Source: Pseudomaricurvus sp050633365
GTDB taxonomy: Bacteria > Pseudomonadota > Gammaproteobacteria > Pseudomonadales > Cellvibrionaceae
Length of the DNA stretch: 64,000 bases
Direction: 5' to 3'
Assembly (NCBI GenBank): GCA_050633365.1
Contig: JBOEGJ010000029.1
Location: 118,018 to 182,017, forward strand
The position numbers and the translations under genes were made by a program. Below the pieces are notes generated by a model, which was not told where the DNA came from, made no database searches, and saw nothing but the letters and a program-made list of their open reading frames with translations. Below, one piece after another: positions 8,503 through 16,655 of the stretch (the first letter of the stretch is position 1; each line of letters opens with the position of its first letter).

Positions 8503-9753
8503 TTAGTGAGATTTGATGCGTTTGTAAACCAGCACCAGACCGAGTGTCAGCAAAAACCCGAAAGCAAACATGACATCGGTATCGACTTCGGCAATCTTAC
8601 TGAGAAAAAAGGAAGTGTTTTCATCGTTATAATCCAGCGCCGGACGCGACATCATTTCGCGACTGAATTCCACCAGATACAGTGACAATTCAAATACGGC
8701 AAAAAAGCTCAAGGTGACCAACAACAAATCCGTCATCACGGTGCTGCGTTCGCGGCGTTGATGATCCACTTCTTCTAGTCGGCTGGAACAGACGTCAATC
8801 ATACGTTGACTGTTGTCTACCAGACTGTCGAACTTCCAGCTGTCGAGAATCTCCGAAAGCAGACGCAGTTTGGGCCGCGTGAGCGTTTTTCGCTGTTCGT
8901 GATAATCAATCAGGTGCAGTCGCGTGGCCACGCGACTTTGTGACAGTTGCTTTTCTGCCGCCTTCAGTTGATCTTCGGCATAAGCTGCCGCGATGGCCTG
9001 TTTGAGTTGTTGTAGGCAGTTCTCTTGCGCGGTGTAATAGTATTGCGCAAGCACCATACTCTCTAGCCGGTAATCTCCTGTTGGCTCGGCATCCACCACC
9101 ACGTAGTTTAGCCAAGTCATCGAATAGAAGCGCTGCCCGGCGATAATGTCTTGCGCCTGCTGGGGGTACTCAGTTTGCGACAACCACTCGGTAATCAGCG
9201 ATTGAGTCGCCGCCTGTTGTAATTGATTTGAATCCACCGCTAAGGTTCGAGAGATCCAATGAATTTTCGGTTTGTTGAGATTTGACCCAGCTTCGGGCTT
9301 TATCGAATGGATGTCCTGCCCGCGCTCTAGCAGCGAGCTGGTGATTTCGGTATCGATACGCTTTAACAGACTCAAAAATTTGGGCCAGAGCTGATCAATG
9401 ATGTCACTGCTGTATTGTTGCGACCAGTCCTCAAGTTCTGCGGAAGTTGAGAACTCTCGAGTGGGTAGAATAATTTCTGCGATGGCAATAGAGTTAGGAA
9501 AGATGTGCAGTGTTAATTGGGCGTCTTGATGATCCTGTTGCCAACGAAACAAGCAGACATCCACGTCATCTTTACTGAGATCTTGGTACTGTTGATCTAG
9601 TGTTTGCTTGCCAATGTGAATGGCTGGGTCTAACTGGCCAACTTCTGACAGTAATTGTCGAAACTCCATCGATTCTGCGTAGGCGCCAGTTTTCAGGCGA
9701 AAGGGAACTTGTAGAGGCGATATGGTGATTACTCTGGGCGTCGGTGTTGACAT
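8503..9753 (-). CDS. Unknown protein with C-terminal two-helix membrane anchor
   Basis: 416 residues that I do not recognise. The first 330 residues are soluble and helix-rich with many Gln, Glu and Leu residues. Two membrane helices close the protein (about 345-367, LLLVTLSFFAVFELSLYLV; and about 394-412, FAFGFLLTLGLVLVYKR), joined by a loop of about 27 residues. The layout recalls CorA-like or DUF155/RMND1-type proteins, where a cytosolic domain and a coiled stalk end in two helices, but there is no GMN motif and I cannot assign it. The ribosome site is weak. It is the first gene of a minus-strand three-gene unit with the binding protein and the duplicated membrane protein. Confidence 0.7.
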   Translation of the reverse strand: MSTPTPRVITISPLQVPFRLKTGAYAESMEFRQLLSEVGQLDPAIHIGKQTLDQQYQDLSKDDVDVCLFRWQQDHQDAQLTLHIFPNSIAIAEIILPTREFSTSAELEDWSQQYSSDIIDQLWPKFLSLLKRIDTEITSSLLERGQDIHSIKPEAGSNLNKPKIHWISRTLAVDSNQLQQAATQSLITEWLSQTEYPQQAQDIIAGQRFYSMTWLNYVVVDAEPTGDYRLESMVLAQYYYTAQENCLQQLKQAIAAAYAEDQLKAAEKQLSQSRVATRLHLIDYHEQRKTLTRPKLRLLSEILDSWKFDSLVDNSQRMIDVCSSRLEEVDHQRRERSTVMTDLLLVTLSFFAVFELSLYLVEFSREMMSRPALDYNDENTSFFLSKIAEVDTDVMFAFGFLLTLGLVLVYKRIKSH

Positions 9754-9951
9754 AAGAAACTAGCATCGTCCAATAGCAAGGCAAATGGGCTCCTTGTGCA
9801 GAAAAGAGCATCGAGCGCGTATCCTACGAAAATGGGGCGACGAAGAAAAGCCACTGAGTGTTCATTAGCGACAAAAACAATGTCGGAGTATCGTACAGCA
9901 ACAATGAGTATCACTTGGCAAGCATATTTTCGTGAATTCACACAAGGCTCA
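9754..9951. other. First part of a 469-bp gap, upstream of the unknown unit
   Basis: Together with the small reading frame and hairpin that follow, this fills the gap between the three-gene unit and the sulfotransferase gene. It should carry the promoter of the minus-strand unit. I see no convincing -35/-10 pair and no repeat. Confidence 0.3.
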
Positions 9952-10101
9952 TCAATAGAGCGGTCTAAATAAGACGGGATCCCATACCCACTTTAATCGT
10001 TGTTCGGCACTGTCAATTCTCAGTACTGTGTAATTTCCGTTGAAACTTGTTCCAGTAGCGATCGAGTCTCTGAGTTTCGGAGGTGTTGGAAGATTCTTCA
10101 T
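9952..10101 (-). CDS. Possible 49-residue small protein
   Basis: A complete frame from ATG (10099-10101) to TGA (9952-9954) encodes 49 residues beginning MKNLPTPPKLRDSIATG and ending WVWDPVLFRPLY. The composition is protein-like: hydrophilic and proline-containing, with a clear amphipathic stretch VLRIDSAEQRLKWVW. It lies 121 bp past the stop of the TPR-sulfotransferase gene on the same strand, so it may be a third member of that unit. A perfect 10-bp inverted repeat sits 2 nt before the ATG and contains the only candidate ribosome site (GAG). No family is recognised. It could also be chance or a remnant. Confidence 0.35.
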   Translation of the reverse strand: MKNLPTPPKLRDSIATGTSFNGNYTVLRIDSAEQRLKWVWDPVLFRPLY

Positions 10102-10103
10102 AC

Positions 10104-10130
10104 TAACTCAATACTCATGTTATTGAGTTA
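10104..10130 (-). promoter_or_regulatory. 10-bp inverted repeat just before the small reading frame
   Basis: TAACTCAATA (10104-10113) and TATTGAGTTA (10121-10130) pair perfectly with a 7-nt loop. On the minus strand the distal arm ends 2 nt before the ATG of the 49-residue frame, so the hairpin would hide its ribosome site. No T-run follows, so it is a poor terminator for the sulfotransferase gene. Confidence 0.45.
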
Positions 10131-10222
10131 AGGTTTATATTCCTTCTTCCGTAAGCTAGACGATATTCATAAGCATGTGAAAGCGAACGTAAAGATATTG
10201 CAAGACATTACCTCAAACTATT

Positions 10223-11668
10223 TTATAGCTGCGGCGCATCCCAAGATAGGAATTCTTTTAGCGGCGTAAGTTCAGTTTCGAAATGCCTCCAACGATCAAT
10301 GGAGTTAGCGTTAATTTTATTGCGTACTTGAGAGGCGCTGGCGGTAGCTGCTGCTGAGGTATTTTGTTCAAACTTCAGGCAGTCTTTTTCAAAGTCTAGA
10401 TTCAATTGGCTTAGAAGTTTCCGAGTGCTAGCTTCTTGATTTTCGACCAAATTCTCATAATTTATAGTATAAAACTGACGCGGAAGAACCTGTTGCCAGT
10501 GTTTTACCAGTTTATTAAATCCCAAGTAGTAAGCAGCGAGCTCTTTTTGATCGTAGGAAAAGGGATAGGTGTTAGCAAATAGTTGTTTATATAAAGAGAA
10601 GCAGCTATCCATAGGATTTCGTTCTAAACAAACAAACTTAGCCTGAGGAAATGCAGCGGCTAAGAGTCCTATGTATAGATAATTTTGAGGCAGTTTATCG
10701 GTAAATTGAAATTTTTCGTTTCGCAGGTATGACACTTCCGACATATAGTTCGAGCCGAGTTGGGCTGAATCGATATCTGCCAAACTGTGGATCATTGAGG
10801 AGTGAATAAGCTGTCTTGAACTGTCGCCGCTGAGCTTCTTAGTTTCAATAGGAAATTGTGGTAGCTCTCCAAGAGATTGAACCCGCGAGTGGCTACTAAT
10901 AATACGTTCTACTAAAGTAGTACCACTGCGAGGTAATCCAACGATAAAAATAGGTTCATCCGATAACTCCGATCTATGGCTTTCGATCCAGTCCTTGGTG
11001 AAAGTCTTTATTAGAGTGTCAAAAATACTTAGATCGTCATCGACATTATAGGTAAGACCACTGCGCTCTATCTGATTACCTTTTTCGTAGTGATTCCATG
11101 CCTGAGGCCATTGGCGTAGATCTTCATAAGACTTACCAATTGCAAAATGCAGCATGGTTTTTGCTGGCGGACTATTTTGAATTGATTCTTTTTGAAGCAG
11201 TGAGGTCATGGTGTCAATATGATTGCTGTTTGTTGCCGTGGTGAGTTTGGCGTATTGCCAATGAAATCGGGGGTTAGATGGTTGCAGATCGATTGCATTG
11301 GTAAGGCACTCTTGTGCTCGCGAAATCTTTCCCAGAAACGTCAAGCAGCTAGCAGTGTTTGATAAATAGTTGATGTTTTTTGGTTCTATTATTAGGCAGC
11401 GATCATAAAGCGCTAGCGCTTTTTCCTGTTTTCCTATGTGACTGTATACGGTCGCTACTAGATCAAGTAGTTTAGCTTTTTGAGTTTTCGAATGGAAAAC
11501 TCTGTCGGCATGTATTTCGGCTTTGGAATGAGATCCTCGTAAAACCAGGCAGCGTGCCAGTTGGGCGTGTGCATCGAGGCGGTCACTATTAATATCTATC
11601 ACCGTATTAAACGCTCGAATTGCGGCGTTTGTGTGTCCGTGGTGTCCAGCGATCAATCCCATCACCAT
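10223..11668 (-). CDS. TPR-repeat sulfotransferase (copy 1)
   Basis: 481 residues from the first ATG. TPR repeats fill about residues 1-205. A PAPS-dependent sulfotransferase domain follows (about 236-478). Its 5'-phosphosulfate loop is FIVGLPRSGTTLVERI (about 241-256), with a downstream Glu in SLGELP (about 268) and the 3'-phosphate site ERNPMDSCFSLYKQ (about 349-361). No signal peptide, so cytosolic. The acceptor is unknown. The TPRs suggest a protein or peptide partner. The frame stays open 153 nt upstream of the ATG and encodes a good extra TPR (AFSQKNWPTATQICQQLL), which aligns with the N-terminus of copy 2. Yet no ATG, GTG or TTG exists there; an AGGAG lies 6 nt before an ATC at 11782. 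The true start is therefore probably upstream and non-standard. It follows a TBDR gene on the same strand. Confidence 0.88.
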   Translation of the reverse strand: MVMGLIAGHHGHTNAAIRAFNTVIDINSDRLDAHAQLARCLVLRGSHSKAEIHADRVFHSKTQKAKLLDLVATVYSHIGKQEKALALYDRCLIIEPKNINYLSNTASCLTFLGKISRAQECLTNAIDLQPSNPRFHWQYAKLTTATNSNHIDTMTSLLQKESIQNSPPAKTMLHFAIGKSYEDLRQWPQAWNHYEKGNQIERSGLTYNVDDDLSIFDTLIKTFTKDWIESHRSELSDEPIFIVGLPRSGTTLVERIISSHSRVQSLGELPQFPIETKKLSGDSSRQLIHSSMIHSLADIDSAQLGSNYMSEVSYLRNEKFQFTDKLPQNYLYIGLLAAAFPQAKFVCLERNPMDSCFSLYKQLFANTYPFSYDQKELAAYYLGFNKLVKHWQQVLPRQFYTINYENLVENQEASTRKLLSQLNLDFEKDCLKFEQNTSAAATASASQVRNKINANSIDRWRHFETELTPLKEFLSWDAPQL

Positions 11669-11818
11669 GTGAGCTTCTTCATGGCGAGCATTGTTCTTTA
11701 GTAGTTGTTGACAGATCTGAGTGGCTGTTGGCCAGTTCTTTTGAGAAAAAGCATGCCGTAGTTGATCAATAAGAGCGCTGATGAGAAGCTCCTGAAAATA
11801 GGAAACGGAAGTGGTGTC

Positions 11819-11853
11819 GAGTCATTAACGCCATTGTGTAGCGTTAATGACTC
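11819..11853 (-). other. 13-bp perfect hairpin between TBDR and sulfotransferase genes
   Basis: GAGTCATTAACGC (11819-11831) pairs with GCGTTAATGACTC (11841-11853) around a 9-nt loop. It starts 10 nt after the TBDR stop on the minus strand. No T-run follows, so it looks more like an mRNA processing or stability element, or a weak attenuator, than a full terminator. Confidence 0.6.
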
Positions 11854-11862
11854 TGCAGGGTA

Positions 11863-14109
11863 TTAGAAGCGGTAAGTTGCGTCTACACCGATAGTACGTG
11901 GTTGACCCACATAGTGGAACTGTCCACGAGTACCGTAACGTGCTTCGCCTCGGCCACCGCTGTAATAGTATTCATCAAAGACGTTGTCTACGTAGAGTGT
12001 TGCACTCCAATCGTCGACGCTATAAGCCATTGACAGGTTTGTTACCGAGTAGCTGTCGAGTTCTTCAAAGTCGGTGTTATCTCCGAGATCATTCAGGCGT
12101 GTCGTGACTTCATCTTTATAGTAGATGTTGCCTCGTACAATTAGCTCTGCGCTGTCGAGGGGGATGCTGTAGTCAAAGGAGAGATTGGCTTGCAAGTCCG
12201 GAACTCCCGGAAATTTATCACCACTGAAGCCGCCAATATTCGGCGCATCACCTTCAAGTGCGTGATCATAGTAGGTTACCCAGCCACTAATCTGAAGTTG
12301 TTCAGTAGCCATCATTTGAGCGGACAGCTCAATGCCCTCAATACGTCCTTCGCTAGCGTTTCCAGTAATATTGATCGCGGCATTTTGCGATTTAAATGGA
12401 ACTTGCAAATCTTCCCAGTCGATACGGAAAAGTGCGCCGTTGAAAATAACACGACCATCAACGAAGGTGGTGTGCCAACCTAGTTCATAATTGGTGACGC
12501 TATCAGAGGTAAAAGATACCTCGCTTGAGAGTAGTTGTGGGCCGATGTTGGTGCCGCCGCGACGGAATCCTTCGGCGACGGTCGCGTACAGCATGATGTC
12601 TTCTGTGATATCAACCGAGGTATTGATCTTGGTGACCACGTCGTCGATTTTTGATTTTCCACTAGCGCAGTCAGGCGTCGTCGAAGGAAAGTTAAAAATT
12701 GGCAACAGCGTACAGTTTTCTTTGATGTCTTCTTCTTGTTCAAAGTAACGAGCGCCTAAAGTCACTTGCCAGATATCGGAAGGTTGAAATGTCACTTCAC
12801 CGAACACGGCGGTTTCTTCAAACTCTTCTTCACTATAGGCCCAATACTCCAAGTCGCCCAAGCCTGTATCTAGGCCTGCGTAGTCTAGGTAACCTGGTGT
12901 AAACTCTTTTGCATCTTCTTCTTTTTCTTCTTTCTCGTAGTATACCCCTACGATCCAGTCCATCCATTCTGGTGCCGACTCTTCGGTTGAAAGCACTCGA
13001 ACCTCTTGAACAAATACGTCTTTGTCTTCTTGATCATCTGTAAATCCAGAAAACTCAGCGAAGTCACAATAGCCTGGCCAAATATCAACGCACAATAAGT
13101 CAGTCTGATCTCGACGACTGGTAGATTGCTCGAACGAAGAAAGACTCGTGCTTGAAAAGATCTCTACTAAACCTGGATTCCAGCTCAGCTCAACGTTGTA
13201 CATGGTGTCTTCGGTTTCATAGGGCTCGGTATATCGGAGAGCCGAGGAGTAATCATCGCCGGTAAAGGCCTTGTTGACCGCTTGACGTCCACCAGTTTCT
13301 TGATTCTGATAGAAAAAGCTAAATTGCGCGTAGAACTCGTCGGTGGGTTCCCATCTCAGCGCCATACGAGTGGAAATCGCCTGTTCATCGTTGGCATCTT
13401 TTACTTCGCGGATATCGTTGGAAACACCGGGCTCTACAAGAACGTTGGTGTAATCGACAAAGCCGGCATCATCAAGGTAGCTTCCGGAAACCCTGAAGGA
13501 CAAAGTGTCAGAAATCGGTAAATTTAGAACGCCACCTACTTCATAGGAAAAGTCATCACTTTCAGAATTCTTGTAAAGCTTCGAATTTATTTCTCCTTCA
13601 ACAGCTTCTGTATTTGGGTTGTTGAGAATGTAACGTAGGGTTCCACCCATGGCTCCACGGCCGTACAGTGTCCCCTGGGGGCCTCGTAAAACCTCTACCC
13701 GCGCTACGTCATTGAGTTTAAAATCAACTAGCAAGGGAGTGTCGTTTACGTAGCGAGAAATAACATCGATACCACCCTGATTTTCTGCAGCTTGCAGTGC
13801 GCCGACATTCATTCCGCGCAAGGTTACCAAGTTGGTACCCCGAGCGCCGTTATCGATCATTTGCATACCAGGAATGAACTGAGACATTTTGCTTAAATCA
13901 TCGGCGCCAACGTCTTTCAGAAAGTCGCCAGTGACTGCCGTGATATTGTAGGGAATGTCTTGCACGCCTTCAGCGCGACGAGTGGCAGTAACAGTGATCT
14001 CTTCAAGGGATAGAGATTGAGATTGCTTTTCTTGTGCATAAACACTACTGCTAATAGCGGTGCCCAAGGTTAATTGTATAGCCAAAAATAGTGGCGTGTG
14101 TGCTTTCAT
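11863..14109 (-). CDS. TonB-dependent outer-membrane receptor (paired with sulfotransferase)
   Basis: 748 residues. Signal peptide about 1-25 (ending SSVYAQ), TonB box-like SLEEITVTATRR (about 34-45), plug domain (about 50-160, ending RVEVLRGPQGTLYGRGAMGG), then a beta-barrel ending in the typical aromatic GVDATYRF. It would import a scarce solute across the outer membrane with TonB-ExbBD energy. A predicted surface loop (about 388-436) is extremely acidic and tyrosine-rich (YYEKEEKEEDAKEF, then LEYWAYSEEEFEE). That composition resembles tyrosine-sulfation contexts and is notable because a sulfotransferase gene follows. An Lrp-type regulator lies immediately upstream on the same strand. Ribosome site AAGGA. 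The substrate is unknown; an amino acid, peptide or amine is inferred from neighbours. Confidence 0.92.
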   Translation of the reverse strand: MKAHTPLFLAIQLTLGTAISSSVYAQEKQSQSLSLEEITVTATRRAEGVQDIPYNITAVTGDFLKDVGADDLSKMSQFIPGMQMIDNGARGTNLVTLRGMNVGALQAAENQGGIDVISRYVNDTPLLVDFKLNDVARVEVLRGPQGTLYGRGAMGGTLRYILNNPNTEAVEGEINSKLYKNSESDDFSYEVGGVLNLPISDTLSFRVSGSYLDDAGFVDYTNVLVEPGVSNDIREVKDANDEQAISTRMALRWEPTDEFYAQFSFFYQNQETGGRQAVNKAFTGDDYSSALRYTEPYETEDTMYNVELSWNPGLVEIFSSTSLSSFEQSTSRRDQTDLLCVDIWPGYCDFAEFSGFTDDQEDKDVFVQEVRVLSTEESAPEWMDWIVGVYYEKEEKEEDAKEFTPGYLDYAGLDTGLGDLEYWAYSEEEFEETAVFGEVTFQPSDIWQVTLGARYFEQEEDIKENCTLLPIFNFPSTTPDCASGKSKIDDVVTKINTSVDITEDIMLYATVAEGFRRGGTNIGPQLLSSEVSFTSDSVTNYELGWHTTFVDGRVIFNGALFRIDWEDLQVPFKSQNAAINITGNASEGRIEGIELSAQMMATEQLQISGWVTYYDHALEGDAPNIGGFSGDKFPGVPDLQANLSFDYSIPLDSAELIVRGNIYYKDEVTTRLNDLGDNTDFEELDSYSVTNLSMAYSVDDWSATLYVDNVFDEYYYSGGRGEARYGTRGQFHYVGQPRTIGVDATYRF

Positions 14110-14208
14110 GGTCTATGTCCTTAGTGGTGTGCTCAGTCTAGCGCCGCATCAGGTGCGTAGCCGCTGATTTTTATTTAATAATTATTTTATTGATTGGATG
14201 CCATTAGC

Positions 14209-14712
14209 TTAGGAAAACGTTTGCGGATTGAGCAATTCGTTGATCGGATAGCCCGAAAATGACTTACTGTGCTTCATGATGACATGGGTGACGATATTGG
14301 ATATCTCTGGACACTCTTGAATCAATGAATTCGTCAGCGTCATATATCGACTCATATGAGTACAAGCAAATCTTACTATAAAGTCACAACCACCGCTGAC
14401 CGTGTAGGCTTCTAACGCCTCGGGCATTGCTTCGACACGCTTTTCAAGAAAACGAAACGCGTCAGGGGCGTGTGTACCCAAAGAGATTGTCGCAATACAC
14501 TGGACAGGGGCGCAGAGGCGCTCAATGTTAACCCGTCCCATAAAGCCTTGTAGCCAATCTTCGTCGATTAACTTTTGCAGACGCTGATGGCAAGCACTGG
14601 GAGAGAGACTCACATGATCTGCGAGCTCTTTATTAGTCATCCGACCTTTATCCTGGAGAGTTTGCAGGATTTTTAAATCGAGTCGATCTAATGGCTGAGA
14701 GGTTGATGTCAT
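14209..14712 (-). CDS. Lrp/AsnC family transcriptional regulator
   Basis: 167 residues. An N-terminal winged helix-turn-helix (about 8-60; LDLKILQTLQDKGRMTNKEL then SLSPSACHQRLQKL) is followed by a ligand-sensing RAM/ACT-like domain (about 75-155). Lrp-type proteins respond to amino acids and often control adjacent catabolic genes. It lies between the TBDR gene and the aminotransferase/AST genes, so either may be a target. Its upstream gap holds two GTCGCAA repeats 23 bp apart (14731-14737, 14754-14760) and a small palindrome (ACCTAC/GTAGGT, 14847-14861), possible autoregulatory sites. The amino acid sensed cannot be told. Confidence 0.88.
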   Translation of the reverse strand: MTSTSQPLDRLDLKILQTLQDKGRMTNKELADHVSLSPSACHQRLQKLIDEDWLQGFMGRVNIERLCAPVQCIATISLGTHAPDAFRFLEKRVEAMPEALEAYTVSGGCDFIVRFACTHMSRYMTLTNSLIQECPEISNIVTHVIMKHSKSFSGYPINELLNPQTFS

Positions 14713-14946
14713 AGGTTGACCTTACCTAGTGTCGCAATTCAGTACTTATTATAGTCGCAAGTAGCGTTATTCTGGCCTTGTCGGTCTGGGTGAGCAGCTG
14801 CCAAAGATAACGAAATCTGCCTAATAGCGCGTATATTATCGTTTAAACCTACCTTGTAGGTCTAGCTGTCGATTGAGTGTAGAAATAGAAGGGCATTGTT
14901 GGTGTGGATCAAACAATACCCAAAATCCTTACAAATCGCTGAAGGC

Positions 14947-16320
14947 TTATTTTACCGTTGTGTTGATTGCCACGGTCAAGGCTTCAACCAACTGATCGAT
15001 CTCTTCACGGCTGATGGTTAGCGGTGGCGAAATGGCTAATGTACCTACACTTGGGAGTGGTCTAACGATAACTCCCAATTTTCGACAGGCCTGAGAAACC
15101 TTTAGTGGCCATTTTTCGGCTGGGTTGGGCATGGTTTTGTTGGCTTTATCCACCACAAGTTGAACGCCGGCTAATAAGCCTCGGCCACGGATTTCGCCCA
15201 CGTGGGCATGATTCTCAAAACGTTCATTAAGCTGGCGATGTAAATAGGCGCCGTTATCTTTGGCTTTTTCGACCAAACCTTCATTTTCAATGATGAGTAA
15301 ATTGGCTAGTGCCACAGCGCAACCCACGGGATGGCCGCTGTAGGTATAGCCGTGGGAAAAAGCCCCCAGCTTTTCAGAGCCCGTTTTCATCGCCTGCCAA
15401 ATATCGTCGGTCATAAACGCCGCCGACATGGGAAAGTAGCCGCTGGTTAGGCCTTTGGCCGTACTCATCATATCGGGTTCGATATCCAACAGCTCTGAGC
15501 CAAACCAAGTTCCGGTACGGCCAAAACCGCAGACAACTTCGTCAGCGACCAATAGAATATCGTTGGCCTTGAGTAACGTTTTGAGCTTGGGGTAGTAACC
15601 TTGCGGAGGCACGATCACACCGCCTGCCGCGTGAATGGGTTCAGCAAAAAAGGCGGCAATATTGTCGGCGCCTTCTCGTTCAATCAGTTCGGCAACTTCA
15701 TTGATCAAACGGTCGCAAAACTGCGCTTCAGTCTCGCCATCCTTACCCCGAGTGTAATAATGTGGGCATTCCACTCGCAAGACAAAATCCAGCGGCAATG
15801 GAAATTCTCTATGAAAACCTCCCAGCCCCGTCAAGCTGGCGGTACTGATCGAGGTGCCGTGATAGGCCTGATCCCGAGCTATGACTTTGGTCTTACTGTG
15901 TTTGCCACGCAGCGCGTGATAGTGCCACGCAATTTTTATTAAGGTGTCATTGGCGTCGCTGCCGCCATTACCGAAGAAAACTTTACCCATGGAGTCTGGT
16001 GCATGCTGCAACAGCTTTTCGGCCAGTTGTACTTGCCATGGATTCGAGGCATTGGAAAAGGTGTGATAGTAAGCCAATTGCTCGGTAGCTTCTTTCATCA
16101 CTTGGGCCAACTCTTGGCGACCATAACCGGCGTTAACGCACCACAAGCCTCCAACGGCATCGAGCAATCGATTGCCGTGGGAATCCGTCACATGACAGCC
16201 ATTGGCCGAGACGATCATATCGGGGCCGTTCTCTAGTAGTGCGCTTACGGACGAAGCGGGATGCAAAAGTACTTGCGCGTCGCGCTCTACCAGAGCATTG
16301 ATATCGGTGTTTGTTGTCAT
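14947..16320 (-). CDS. Class III omega-aminotransferase (PLP), divergent from AST genes
   Basis: 457 residues, fold-type I PLP enzyme of the class III family. Signals include GGLWCVNAGYGRQELA, the cofactor-site LLVADEVVCGFGRTGTWFGS, and the Schiff-base lysine in MSTAKGLTSGYFP (about 290). Length and motifs match the omega-amino acid/putrescine-pyruvate subgroup rather than the roughly 406-residue AstC/ArgD group. It is paralogous to the aminotransferase at 43.9-45.2 kb. Being divergent from the M20-astA-astD-astB operon, which lacks an astC, it may transaminate succinylornithine, but an amine:pyruvate role is equally possible. The frame extends 98 codons further upstream, but that part is low-complexity noncoding. 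The ATG at 16320 has a GAGA ribosome site. Confidence 0.85.
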   Translation of the reverse strand: MTTNTDINALVERDAQVLLHPASSVSALLENGPDMIVSANGCHVTDSHGNRLLDAVGGLWCVNAGYGRQELAQVMKEATEQLAYYHTFSNASNPWQVQLAEKLLQHAPDSMGKVFFGNGGSDANDTLIKIAWHYHALRGKHSKTKVIARDQAYHGTSISTASLTGLGGFHREFPLPLDFVLRVECPHYYTRGKDGETEAQFCDRLINEVAELIEREGADNIAAFFAEPIHAAGGVIVPPQGYYPKLKTLLKANDILLVADEVVCGFGRTGTWFGSELLDIEPDMMSTAKGLTSGYFPMSAAFMTDDIWQAMKTGSEKLGAFSHGYTYSGHPVGCAVALANLLIIENEGLVEKAKDNGAYLHRQLNERFENHAHVGEIRGRGLLAGVQLVVDKANKTMPNPAEKWPLKVSQACRKLGVIVRPLPSVGTLAISPPLTISREEIDQLVEALTVAINTTVK

Positions 16321-16655
16321 GGCGATTGTCTCGTTCTGTAAACCTATTGGGATAGCAGTCATTGTAGAGCTTGATGGCAAAATGAAATCCTGAATTGCTT
16401 TGGTCTTACCGGATTTAATTCGAGGCGTAATTGACGTTGTTTTTGTGAAGTTTGATGGTGGCGTAGATTTCTCGCCTAGAGTGATCTTGCCCGCTGATCT
16501 ACGCGCCTTGTATACGAGTTGTAGTCCCCACAATCGTTCTGCCGAACAAAATTCGAAAAACACTATTAACTTCCACACCAAGTTCGGAAGTCGAGACGTC
16601 ACACTAGCCAGCATTGATGAATGGTCTTTTGGCCAATACTGGTGATTTTTCTCTT
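16321..16655. promoter_or_regulatory. Divergent promoter region, aminotransferase / AST operon
   Basis: 335 bp between the two starts. It must hold promoters for both units. A long minus-strand frame and a short plus-strand extension (ATG at 16614) cross it without ribosome sites. I see no clear sigma-70 or sigma-54 boxes and no strong palindrome. Confidence 0.4.

Noticed and set aside
8503..9753. CorA-type magnesium channel
   Set aside because: The two-helix C-terminus resembles CorA, but the GMN motif is missing and the loop is too long.
16321..16614. 98-codon N-terminal extension of the aminotransferase at 14947-16320
   Set aside because: It lacks family similarity, has low-complexity character and no ribosome site at its ATG; the ATG at 16320 gives the normal 457-residue protein.
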